From contig JAQGDQ010000061.1 in the NCBI GenBank assembly GCA_030141605.1, forward strand, positions 1-64,000: 64,000 nt of DNA. Reading direction: 5' to 3'. Both the position numbers and the translations under genes were made by a program. A model generated the notes under the pieces. That model saw nothing but the letters and a program-made list of their open reading frames with translations, made no database searches and was not told where the DNA came from. This DNA is from Tubiluchus corallicola. Taxonomy: Eukaryota; Priapulida; Priapulimorpha; Priapulimorphida; Tubiluchidae. Position 1 is the first letter of the stretch; each line of letters opens with the position of its first letter. Shown here piece after piece: positions 1 to 10,296 of the stretch.

Positions 1-659
1 TTGCATAGCAAAATCGTCCATGAGTTGGCAATTAAGTCTTTTTTACTTATTCACATATCCTGAATCTATATTTCATGAGGATCATTATGGTACAAAGCTC
101 ATCACTCTATGTTATTTCTAAGCTGAGATAATCCACATTGAATTTGAGGTGCATGTTATGCACTGAAAAAAATGATCTTGAGAAAATTGCTGTTAAAGTT
201 AGCTATTGGTTTTTGTCACATTTCTAAAAAACACTTAGCAACCGTATGAAAGTGGGGTTGCTAGGGACTTTACAAGAGCACATTGGAGTTATGTTTAAAT
301 CCCGTAGATGGCTGTTCCTGACTAAGATCTGGGCTTGCCAACAGAAAAAATCCGAAGCAAAATGAGTGCTTCCATGAGCTACTATCGGTGTTTGAATATA
401 TAAGTTTTTTACAATTGCAGTACTAGTTTTTAGCCAGAGAAGTAGGATCGGAGCTATAAAAATAAACTTTAGTATTTTTTTAACGTTTTCCTGATAATTT
501 GATGCTAGAATATAAAAGTCCAATGTCTTTAGTGTTTGTTTTAATGAAAAAAACAAAAAATTGACAGTTGACCAAATATTTGGTGCATTCTACTTTGAAG
601 CATCATGACATAGTTTTAACTAGTCCAACTAACAGACGGTTTTGGTTTGCAAGCACACA
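1..659 (-). mobile_element. MITE, TA-target, termini TGTGTGCTTG (copy 1, left end cut by window)
   Basis: This is a non-autonomous DNA transposon copy in reverse orientation. Its right terminus CAAGCACACA (650-659) is followed by TA. The window begins inside the other terminus (TTGcatagcaaaa). It matches, as the reverse complement, the complete copy at 52567-53097 along nearly its whole length, including the stretch that reads QTPIVAHGSTHFASDFF on the minus strand. The 110-codon minus-strand ORF here belongs to the repeat and is not a host gene. TA flanks and short inverted termini suggest Tc1/mariner-like mobilisation (inference). The first TAMM41 exon in view starts 130 bp downstream, so this lies in a TAMM41 intron. 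Confidence 0.6.
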
Positions 660-788
660 TATAACTATCCATAAGGATAAATTCTTTGTGTTTTACTTTT
701 GTAGAAGATGGCAGTAGAAATGCTTATTTTGTTGATGCTTAACAAGACGTTTATTAAACCAAAATATACCTTAGATATTTCTTTACAG

Positions 789-3700
789 GTGATTTCCGGA
801 TGATGATTGGTGAGGACAAGAATAAAATTCAGAACATTGTTAACCCCAATGTTCATCACTTCCGATCACTGTATGAAGAGATCTTAAATAACATGCAGCA
901 CGTTCACTGGGAAAAGTCAACTGGCTTCTTTGAGGTGATTTAATAGTTTTTGTAGCAGATAGCTGCACAAAATACTGTGTTGTAGCTGATTGCAGGTGTT
1001 CTTTAATAAGTTTGGCTCTAAGTAAACCAGAGTTAATCACTCAGTGTCTGTCCTTGCTAATAACTTCCAATGTTGAATAGTAATGGTGAAGCCAGAACTT
1101 TGTTAATTAGAATAGCTGCCAAGGATAATGCTCTAAGAGAAGACACCCATTGTTTTCTGTTCATCCCATAGTTATGAGGTTGCATATGTTATTAGTACAC
1201 TCGTAAACAGTCCAGCCGCCCAACAGAGTAAGTAGTTATAGAATTATCAGTTCTGCTTGTCTGACTGTCTACTGCCATTGTTTTCATCTGGTGTAGCTTT
1301 TATATCTAGGAAGTTAATTCCTCGTGAAGTTATAGGACTTGGTTCGAGCTCAGAGCTGTAAATTTTTAATCAGCTGCTGCAGATCGGAATTTTTATGTAA
1401 TTTTTTAAAGATTCGTGTATAACAACTCGTGCTGCAATCTGCCGGCACAACTAAATGAGTTACGGACTGATTAGCAAGGTATGAGATAACAACTATCACA
1501 TTTTGAGCTGTTTTTTCATAGACATTAGGTATAATAAGTGAAAGTTACAATCTGTGTCAAATGCAGAAAATACATTTTCAACATTTTCGATTAGACAACT
1601 TTATTAATACCCTATAAGTCTATATGATTGTGGCTGTACGTGTTTTTCACACAGATTTTTTTATGATTTTAAGTGAAAATTGCAATTTGTGTCAATGAAC
1701 AAAATACAGCACTGTAGTCACAATGTGTCTGTGCTCCTCTACTGAAGTTCAAATGTTGAACTGGAAAAAGCTTAACTTGCAACTTGTGCTTTGCTGTTCT
1801 GCTATAGTTATATAGTTATATTTGCAAGTAATGTTAACATTATCCACTAAATTAAATACTCACATGTGATTTTTCATAAAGAATTTTTGTGACAATTTAA
1901 ATACTGTGTTGCATTGGTGTTATTGAATTATGTGTATTTTATATCTCATGCAAAATTTGCAAGCTTAAGTTGCTATTAACAGAAATCTTCATTCCAAAAT
2001 CATACTGTATAATTAATTAACTGAATCATTATTTAGTTGTCATGTTTATTTTTAGAAATCAAATAACAATAATTTTACACTCATATGTGTGAGCTTGGAG
2101 CCTTCGACTCTAGATTCTTACCATAATTGTCTGATTTTAAGAGCCTGAGCTCATTAAAAAGCAATGAAACCGAGTTCTTATAGCCAGTTTTCCAATTACA
2201 AGTGTATGTGAAATTATTTGACATTTGCTATTTTCTTTGCAGCAAGACAACAGTCCAAGTTGTTGTTACCACCATCTTAGTCTGTTGCCTAAATCCTTGC
2301 AGTTTTTCATCTGGAAGCATCGAAATAAAGATGGTCGTCATAGGGACCTGGAAGAGAGCTTGCTTTCTGTTGCACATGATTTTGAATGTAGTTATATTGT
2401 AGCAAATGGTAAGACTTGTTTTAGTTGTTCAATTAAACATGTAATCATCTATTTTCTACAGCTGTGATTCTTGGTTGACTGGCAATCTTAAACCGATAAA
2501 TGTGATGTACAATTCTGTGATTAAAGCATTGCTTGGCGTCAGGAAGACAACCGCGAATGACTTATGTTTAGTCGAGCTAGGATTACCTTCTGCCAAAGCG
2601 TACGTTCAAAACGTGCAATCAAAGTTCTTTAGACGGATAATCGAATCGAGAGCCAACGAGCCCGACGACCCATTTTCAATCGTATGGAATTTGTGCTCGG
2701 AAGCAAACACACCATGTGTACAATATGTGAAAGCTATCCTTCGTAAAATGAATATTATCTCTGACGACCTCGAGAACACAAAACAACATATCAGGGATTC
2801 CGAAAGAACTAAACTGTGCACCTGTCTCTATCTGAATCCCGAACTATCTGTCAGTGCAATGTATAGCGTTAAAGTAAATGAGCTCTATAGGATTAAAACA
2901 TCTCGGTTACGCCTCTCCTCACATAACCTGGCTATTGAGACTGGAAGATGGGCAAGGATAAAAAGAGAGGACAGGCTATGCTCCTGTTCTGGCTTAAACA
3001 TTCAAACAGAAGAGCATGTTATCTGTTTTTGTCCACTTACTAATCACCTTCGTGAAGATAACACTGAACTGAGCTTCAACGATTTGCATGAATTTTTTAA
3101 TGGAAACCCAAAGTCATATTGTGAATTTGTAAATAACTGTTTAGCGATTTTTGGACAGTAATGATCATGTTAGACGATAATAAGTGTGTAGTGAGAAGTT
3201 GTAAATAATTCTTCAGTTATTTTTTGACAGTAATGATCATGTTATATGATCAAAAGTCCTTTTTTTGTAGTGATCTATGGACTGAACTAAAGTATCATGT
3301 TCGACTATCTCGTAATCAGTCAATAAACATATATATATATATATAAATTAGAAACATATTAAAGTTCCACAAACCATAGTGCAAAAATTAATGCATGAAG
3401 CTTGATTTGTTAGACTTTTTCATTGACTTGTCCTGAACATACTAGCCCATTCTATGCAAGAGACTACTTTTTTGTATACAGTAATTTTGTTTATTTTAAA
3501 TTTATTGCATACATTTAAAAATACATAGCTTTATACAAAAAAATTAAAATGCGGCTATACTATACAACTACAATACGAACAACTAAAATATTTACACGTT
3601 TTCATACATACGCACCCAGATACAAAACATAAATACACAAGATAGGTCATTAAAAAACAGTACACAGAAAAACACTCAGTAAAACAGGATTAACCTTTTA

Positions 3701-6027
3701 AACAAGAACAAATCACATCTAAACTTTTAGGGTTTAGTTGATAGTAATAATTGCATATAATATGTCCTAACTTATAAATGTAAACAATAATCAGTTGGGT
3801 TATGTGCGGCATAAGTCTGCTCTTATGCTGAACTTTAACCCTTTTACTACAGAAGGCGGTAGACTGATGCCCAAACTTAGTGCTAAGCACAGTCACCCAG
3901 GTCTGTTTATTTTACTCTACGACCATGTAAAGCATTGTAGAAAAGTGTAGCAGCCTTGGGATTGGGGTTGCTTTGCAACAAATAATGCTATCCAGCCAAT
4001 AAGCATCTGAAGCCAGGTGCATTCCACAAAATTTTCAACATGTTATTGTGTTATTTTTTCAGGTGTGAGACAAATTGTGAGGCATTCCAGTGTCACGCAA
4101 AGTGTGAAGGGAATTTTCACTGCAGGTTTTATTATAAGCTATTTTAGTACTATTTTTCTTTTGTCAATTTGGTGCAATCTTGCATGTTCTTTTTTGTGAT
4201 GGGAGTTGCTTGTGCACATCGTGTGATTGTTTGGATGTTTTTGAAGTCCTAAATTACTCAAGATAATCTGGTATTTATTTTTATTTTTACTATTTTGTAA
4301 TGTTAGAATTAGTAGTGTGGTGACTCAGGACAGAATTTTTACCTCTCAGCTGTCAGACTATGTGACAACAATGTTGAAAAGTTTTGCCGCCAAGGACACC
4401 TTTCCACAACCTGAATGTTCAGGGTGAACAATTCTCATTAAGTAAACTAACACTAGAACTACGTAGTCTTCCACTTATCAATCTAGAAGCACCATTGAAT
4501 CAAAAATTACCCAAAATCGTCAAATTCGGGAACCTACCGAAAATTTACAAATTCGGGTACCTAACTACATACCCATCTTTTTACTTGCCTACTTACCTGC
4601 TTACTTGTGTAGAGGAGTAAACCTTCCAAATCAGGAGTGGACCCCCGAAGACAGACCAGTGCAGCATGCTCACTGACTCTGGCAGCTCCTGCAGCCAACC
4701 TGGTGCCAAACGTATCGCTCCGCTTTCCTTTGGACTACACCAGGGAGGAAGAGAGGGGGTTCCTGTTGTCTGGGCAACTCAGGATCTCCATACACCTTGC
4801 CCAGGCCTATGCCCTGGAGAGGCCACTCCAGTGGTTCAAGGATCGAACTGCTCAACCACAGTCGACGCTGCAGCTCCATCAATGTGATCAATAACTGACT
4901 CTCTTGGCGCACACCCCATTGTCTTCCGAGACAGAAGGATGCCAACAACTTACCTGCTTATATACCAACTTACCTACCAACCTACCTACCCAACTGTGTG
5001 TTGCCTACCTAGCTACCTATGTACATTATGTAATGTACGTACCTACCATCCAACTTACCTACCTACCTATGGATACCTACCTACCAACCTACTTACTTAT
5101 CTAGCAAACTTCCGACATACGTACATACATACCTATGGCCATAGTTACATAATTGCCTGCTAAATCTTGGTAGGTAAGCTAGGCAGGTAGATAGGTGGGT
5201 GTTTAATGAATAGAATGGCAGGCGAATGGGTAGATAAGTATATACATATATATGTAAATAGGTAAGTAGCTTAATAAGTAGGTAGCTGTGCATATATGCT
5301 TTTATTTATAAAGTCATTAGGCAGGCAGGCAGGTAAGTAGGTAGTAGATAGGTTAATAAATATATGGGTAAGCAAATGTGCAGGTAAGTAGGTAGGTAGA
5401 ACTATATTGTTGCTTAACAGCAGTGCTTACTGTAAGTGACTGTGTACTGTCTTCTTGCATATTGTGGTTAGCTGTGTTGGGTCATTTTTAACCCATTGGT
5501 GTTTAGAGGCAGTGATACACAAAAATACAGAAAAATAATAATAAGAAAACAATTGTTAGGCCACTAAAATTTAAAAAACTCGGAGTACAGTATGTTAATT
5601 TCTGATATTGTTATATATGAATATAAATGTTATATATACTAGAATTTCAAAATGAGTCAGAAATGACCAGTCATAGTTCTAGTGTTGAAAGTCAGTTTTA
5701 TCACTGCGAGAGCAACTGTGATGCACATACAATTTAAAATTGAGCAATTCACAAAACAAAGCTTAAATTTTGAATTGCACATGTGCAAAGATAGGTTATC
5801 TCATTGTCTGGAGTGTAAAGCACTTGCATTACATTATTTTTGCACATTTTATGATTTTTCCACAAAATATTTTTACGACTGTTCTGAGTGATTAATGTCG
5901 TGCATATTAGGTTTGCAGAATTTTGTGCATTGCTTACATTGTTTCTTTATTTTTAGGAATGTACAAGTCATTCAAGTACAGTGCAAAGAAGTTAAAGAAA
6001 ATGTTCAAGAGCATGACAAGGCGATGA
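789..6027 (+). CDS. TAMM41: TAMM41: mitochondrial phosphatidate cytidylyltransferase, C-terminal exons
   Basis: This enzyme makes CDP-diacylglycerol from phosphatidic acid and CTP at the matrix side of the inner mitochondrial membrane, the first step toward cardiolipin. Four terminal exons are in view: 789-934, 2243-2408, 4063-4125 and 5957-6027 (stop TGA 6025-6027), with phases 1, 0, 1, 1 at their starts. All have AG acceptors and GT donors, and the reading frame closes exactly to 148 residues. Diagnostic segments are DFRMMIGEDKNK (exon 1), LPKSLQ...DLEESLLSVAHD (exon 2), IVRHSSVTQSVKGIFTAG (exon 3, matching the family's IVRxSSxxQSxKGIFTAG) and the basic tail YSAKKLKKMFKS (exon 4). The N-terminal nucleotidyltransferase core lies left of the window. 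The third intron is long and filled with repeats. Exon-like segments at 7771-8304 could supply an alternative end. Confidence 0.87.
2445..3161 (+). pseudogene. 5'-truncated non-LTR retrotransposon (LINE) ORF2, C-terminal part
   Basis: The open frame starts with no start codon after a stop at 2442 and runs to a stop at 3159-3161, about 235 codons. It shows the region downstream of a LINE reverse transcriptase: SCDSWLTGNLKPINVMYNSV, then LGVRKTTANDLCLVELGLPS, then a C-terminal cysteine-histidine knuckle with CSCSG, EEHVICFC. The reverse-transcriptase catalytic core is missing, as expected from 5' truncation during target-primed insertion. It sits 36 bp after a TAMM41 exon, in sense orientation, and still has an intact frame, so it may be young. 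The exact LINE clade cannot be set by eye. Confidence 0.75.
3110..3270 (+). repeat. Tandem duplication in the LINE 3' tail
   Basis: A roughly 80 bp unit is present twice. Both copies carry tttttggacagtaatgatca (or ttttttgacagtaatgatca), preceded by a 'gtaaataa' stretch, at about 3130-3175 and 3205-3255. The second copy is diverged. This probably belongs to the 3' end of the LINE fragment; a short (TA)n run follows at about 3330-3346. Confidence 0.5.
4630..4940. repeat. GC-rich block of unknown origin, probable interspersed repeat
   Basis: About 310 bp of clearly GC-richer sequence lies in an AT-rich TAMM41 intron. It is open on both strands (85 codons on +, 92 on -), which here more likely reflects base composition than two genes. 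No acceptor/donor pair ties it to TAMM41. It begins just after a run of ACCT-like motifs and ends where the ACCT repeat array starts, so it may be the body of the same composite element. I do not recognise it. Confidence 0.35.
4945..5400. repeat. Degenerate (ACCT)n array followed by inverted (AGGT)n array
   Basis: From about 4945 to 5140 the sequence is dominated by CTAC/ACCT units. From about 5167 to 5400 the complementary GTAG/AGGT units dominate. The two halves are inverted relative to each other, so the region could fold back. It lies in the last TAMM41 intron. The ORFs here (poly Y/L/P/T reading) are by-products of the repeat. Confidence 0.75.
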
Positions 6028-6709
6028 CGTCAGGAAAGACAACTTAAAAGCTCCAGCCGTTTTTGCGATTGAATCAAATAATGCATAATAGAAATGTGGT
6101 AGGCATTTGTGTTAATGGTTCGTGTTTTAGTTGTCATATGATTGTTCTTATGACAAAGCTGCAAATTAGGGATAAATTATGCATTGCACTGTACTAAAAC
6201 CTCAAAAATTACTTATCTTATGTATTAATAGTAAAAGGCTGAAAATTTTTGATAAGAAACTAATTGACATGGTGACTAGCTGATGTTTTTATTTTGACCA
6301 GCTTTAGACTGAAGAGGTAAATTTGTTTTTGTCTGTATACTATACATCTTGTTGTCTAAATGTGTAGATCATATAGGCTTCAATTGCTAAAGCTGAAGCA
6401 GCAAACTGTGTGTTTTAGAATGATTTATTCATGTTAGCTTTTATTGCACTACTATTTATTTTCTCACAGAAGTGTTGTACATATAAGCTCATTCAATTCT
6501 GTCGTTTAAGTTTGACGACACTTCCTCTTGAATGCTGCTTTCTCTTATTATGAAATGTTCAAACATGCAATTGCTAACGTTTCATGCCTAACCATTGTGA
6601 ATGTGCCAAAAAGTTATCTGAGCTTTGGCTAATTTTTGAAACGAAATATTGTGTCAGCTTGCTTGCTATTGTTTTCATTTTCGTGTTATCTTACACAGTT
6701 TTGGTTATA
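6028..6709. other. 3' flank of TAMM41, AT-rich
   Basis: AT-rich sequence after the TAMM41 stop, presumably 3' UTR and then intergenic. I see no exon, RNA gene or bounded repeat in it. Confidence 0.4.
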
Positions 6710-7712
6710 CAGTAGGCGCCGCTTAATGGACTCACGGTTAATAGACTTAATCGGTTAATTGACTGAAAAACGCCTGGTACGGGCCGCTTCTATCTCAATG
6801 TACATAAAAACTGTCGGTAAATTGATTCAAATAACTCCGCATAGTTGACTCAATATTTTTGCTTCACGTGCTTCAATAAGACACTTTCATGTGACTGATA
6901 AACTTTTATGACTTTTATATCATCTTTGTTCACTTTTGTCCTATAATATACATAGAAACAATCATGTTAAGCATCGTTATTTTTAGTAAGCAGGAACGTT
7001 TAAGTTATGCTAATAGGCTAGCCTAGTGGTTTGCTTTGACCGCCCGTCCATTGTAATTAACCTCGTTACCCAGGAATTTCTCGAAGCTAAACATTTAATC
7101 ACTTGCTTAGCGGTTCGCTTTTGAAGCCCCGACAATCTTTGCCAGAAATCAGTTGGAATCAGTTAGATGTTGCCGTTATGCCAGGGATGCAGGTACAATA
7201 CAGAAAGTACGTCACAATAGCAAGCTGGGAGCTTAGGCGAAACTACAGATGAAGCTACCCGAGAGGAAACACGGACACCACCAACAGTTTTAGTACAAAC
7301 ACTAAGTATTTTACGAGAATTTATGCATCACGCAACAACAGATTTTCAACATTTTTATCATTATGTGAACCAACTTCTTTGCGATAAAATGAAGCAGCCG
7401 ACTTTGAAGGAATTTTTGTACTTTTGCAAAGAAACAGACTTGTGTGATTTAGAAAAGTAAAAGTTTTTAATTTATTGCTAATTCACTTATATAAATTAAC
7501 ATTTTAAAATATTTTTTCTATTTTTTAACTGCACAAAGGAATTTAGGCATTACTGCGTTTCTAAAATTCATTAAAGACCTTTGCAGTGCATGGTAAGCTG
7601 GTGACTCATACTTCTGTACCAGTAATAGTACACCCATCGGTTAATAGGTAATTCGGTTAATTGGGTCAAAATGCTTTGGTCCCAAAGTGAGTCTATTAAG
7701 CCGTGCCTACTG
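6710..7712 (+). mobile_element. pogo/Tigger-like DNA transposon with transposase relic
   Basis: The ends are inverted: CAGTAGGCGCCGCTTAATGG at 6710 and, at the right, CTATTAAGCCGTGCCTACTG ending at 7712. TA lies on both sides (6708-6709 and 7713-7714). Near the right end a frame of about 65 codons reads TPPTVLVQTLSILREFMHH, then KQPTLKEFLYF, and stops at a TAA near 7460. That tail resembles the end of pogo/Tigger transposases, which often close with a PCNA-binding-like QxxLxxFF motif (family knowledge). Upstream frames are broken. A second, inverted and decayed copy lies at about 25358-26067. Confidence 0.65.
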
Positions 7713-7770
7713 TAATTAACATTTTTGATAAGTAGTATAGATTAATTAGTATTTTTGCTTATTTCTGCAG

Positions 7771-8304
7771 GAATAAAAGTGAAACTATGTAGTTATAACA
7801 AACGTAATTATGGAAAGTCTAATCCAGATTTTTTTAGTGAAGTTAAGCAATTTGTGCATGAAAGTACAGAAACTCGTAAGTCATATTGTAACTTAATGCT
7901 GTTTTCATACATGTATTGCAATACTTATAATACACCACTAAAAGCTGAGTATTTATTAATTATGGTAAAACAATAATGTTTAATTATCTCCAAATTATCC
8001 GAATTGGCTCTTTATATTTTACTTGTAATGGTTAGAGAAAACGTCAATTAACTTTTCATTATTTAAAATAATGATTTAGGGCCTAACCAAGCAAGTATAC
8101 GGGACATTGAATTAAATTTGCAAAAAAATAAAAGTGGGCATGGAATCTACATCAATTAAGAAGCTTACAGCCAATACCTAGCTCTCCTATATAAAATGTG
8201 CTTTGTCTGACGCACTTCTTGCAGTGTCAACAGACGTGGCAGCATTGATGAGAGGTCTGAACGTAAAGCACAGCCTTGCCCACGTGTCGGTTAATGATGA
8301 CTAA
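7771..8304 (+). CDS. Unassigned terminal exons (possible alternative TAMM41 C-terminus)
   Basis: Segment 7771-7875 is bounded by a good acceptor (atttctgcag) and donor (gtaagtc). It is open in one frame with phase 1 on both sides (GIKVKLCSYNKRNYGK...). Two candidate last exons follow with matching phase: 8225-8304 (after cttcttgcag, reading STDVAALMRGLNVKHSL and a TAA at 8302) or 8080-8159 (reading PNQASIRDIELN, TAA at 8157). No first exon is visible between TAMM41 and here. The TAMM41 donor at 4125 is also phase 1, so these may form an alternative TAMM41 end. I recognise no family. Transcript evidence would decide. Confidence 0.33.
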
Positions 8305-8872
8305 CATATCTCATATTTAACAGTGTAACAACGAAAGTTCATGCATTTCGACTAATAGTGTTGCAGTTTTTTCAAGATCTGCAACAGTGTTCACAAACGG
8401 AAATTAATGGGCAGAAGATATCTTAGTGGATTACATCACTTTTTTATATAATTATTATCAAAAAGTGGCACTGCTATCATATTGCATTGAATCACAGAAC
8501 TGCTGGCAAACATCAACCAAAATTACGAGACTATTAAGACAGATTTAATCAATGGACTAAATCAATGGTTAAATTTTTGTGACATCCAGGTCAAAGGTTG
8601 AGAGTACTTAAGTACAACAATCACGTGACATTTGTGTAAAGCAAAACCAACTACCACATCACTTCAGTAACTTCAGTTGTTTTATGTAGACTTTAGTTAA
8701 TCATGCATTAGTCTGTGTAGAATGATTTACTGCTTTGGTCTTGCTTGGGAACAAGAAAAAATGAACTAGATAGGTTCTAGCTAGCTGTTACTATTACAAT
8801 AGTTTAGGTGCGAGGCATTGTCAAGTGTGCACAAATGCATTATCTGGTACACTTAACTTTTGACTTTTCCAG

Positions 8873-9065
8873 AATTATCATCAATGACTGGAACTATGTA
8901 AAGGCTTATTTTGTAGCGGATTTTGTCGAACAGCTACCAGAATATAGACTAGTATGCTGTGGATCAAAACATGTTGAATTGTTGATGCAAAACACTGATG
9001 CAATCGAACAATGCAAGATAAAAAGAACTATAGTTAAAGAACTGAGAGTGAGCAATCAGAAGTGA
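8873..9065 (+). CDS. Orphan exon-like open frame
   Basis: After a pyrimidine-rich acceptor (acttttccag, 8863-8872) the frame is open for 63 codons to TGA 9063-9065. It reads INDWNYVKAYFVADFVEQ, then LPEYRLVCCGSKHVELL. The composition looks protein-like and the entry phase would be 2. No upstream exon ending in that phase was found, and the family is not recognised. It may be a relic of an old gene or transposon. Confidence 0.22.
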
Positions 9066-9917
9066 TTAGCTAAAGTAAGACCATTGAATTTATTGTGATA
9101 CATTATTAGCGCCTTCTTACTTGCTGGAGTTGCCGTTTTTGATGAAAAATCTGCTTCAGGCCTACTGTCTAGCGTTTATCAGCAATATTAATTGTCATTT
9201 TGTCAGACATTTTTTCAGTAGTGTGACGGTCTGTCATGGTCGTACGACGTGCACAATTTGCGTGCTGAAAATGACGGTGTTGCAGCAAAAATATATCCGT
9301 AGTAACAAACATGTCAGCGACCAGGATGCACTTTTTGAGTTGTGTCTCCTTATTTTATATCGTTTTTATAAATTTTGTATCATGTGTTTCTGAATTAGGT
9401 AAGTTAACATGAAAGTATGTTGTTTTATTTTGTCACATGCTTCTTTTTTGTCATCAAAAAGGTGGACTGCGACGTTTTACGTTTTATGTAATTATTATTA
9501 TCAAGTCTAATTAAATACGTAATTTATTTATTATCTTATTGCAATATATTCAATACAAGAATTACTGCCATTAGTTAATAAAAACAAATAAAATGATATA
9601 ATAATTAATATTTTATAAAAATTAATACAGTGTTGATTGGCCAAAGGGTGGCTAAACTAGCTCTAGTTGAGCTTACGTGCGAATGCATTTCTATTATTAA
9701 TGATGCAGGCTATTGATTTTTTTCCGATGAACTCAGATACAGAAAAATAATGGTTTGCGGTTTTAATTTTTTTCGTTATGAAGCTTTTTATTATTTATTT
9801 ACAGTTTCATAAATTCGCACAGCCCTGCAGGTAGTCTTGCACTTTTAAATGAAAACTGGACCCCATCTTAAAGCATATAATTTTATTAAAATAGTCTATC
9901 TTTATATTTTTCAAGAG
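9066..9917. other. Gene-free AT-rich stretch
   Basis: No exon pair, RNA gene or bounded repeat recognised. An ORF at 9121-9393 lacks splice context and any family similarity I can see. Confidence 0.3.
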
Positions 9918-10296
9918 TGACTTACGTGAGAGAATTATTATTACAGAATGGTAATTTTGCATTTGCGTGGCTAGTTCTTCACCCTTACATGCTTTTTGCC
10001 ATTCGCTAGTAGGATGGGCAATAGCACCTACATCTCTGAAACGTATTACACAAAAGTAGGTACAATGTTCCCGGTTGAAATCTGTTCAGTTGTGTTGTAA
10101 TGCACACATTCAAGAGCTATGGCAAATCATAGGTTGAAAATTCAAATTTACAGCTATGCTCAAGCAAGTTTTTGTTTGTCACACCAAATGTTGTACAGTA
10201 CATTAATTTTTGCTTTTGCAAACACATGCAATTTGCTTGTGAAATGTTTGCATTGTTAAAAATTATGTTCAGTTGTGATGTCATCACTAGTTGGAC
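9918..10296 (+). repeat. Interspersed repeat R2, copy 1
   Basis: It is similar over about 380 bp, in the same orientation, to 36681-37070. Shared landmarks include ttacatgctttttgccat (the other copy has ttacatgcattttgccat), gatgggca.tagcacct, gttaaaaattatgttca and gtgatgtcatca. No coding capacity or clear termini are visible, so the class is unknown. Confidence 0.6.

Noticed and set aside
224-556. 110-codon minus-strand ORF at the left edge
   Set aside because: It lies inside the TGTGTGCTTG MITE, and its similarity to the ORF at 52754-53029 is repeat similarity.
9121-9393. 90-codon plus-strand ORF
   Set aside because: No splice context, no recognisable motif and AT-driven composition.
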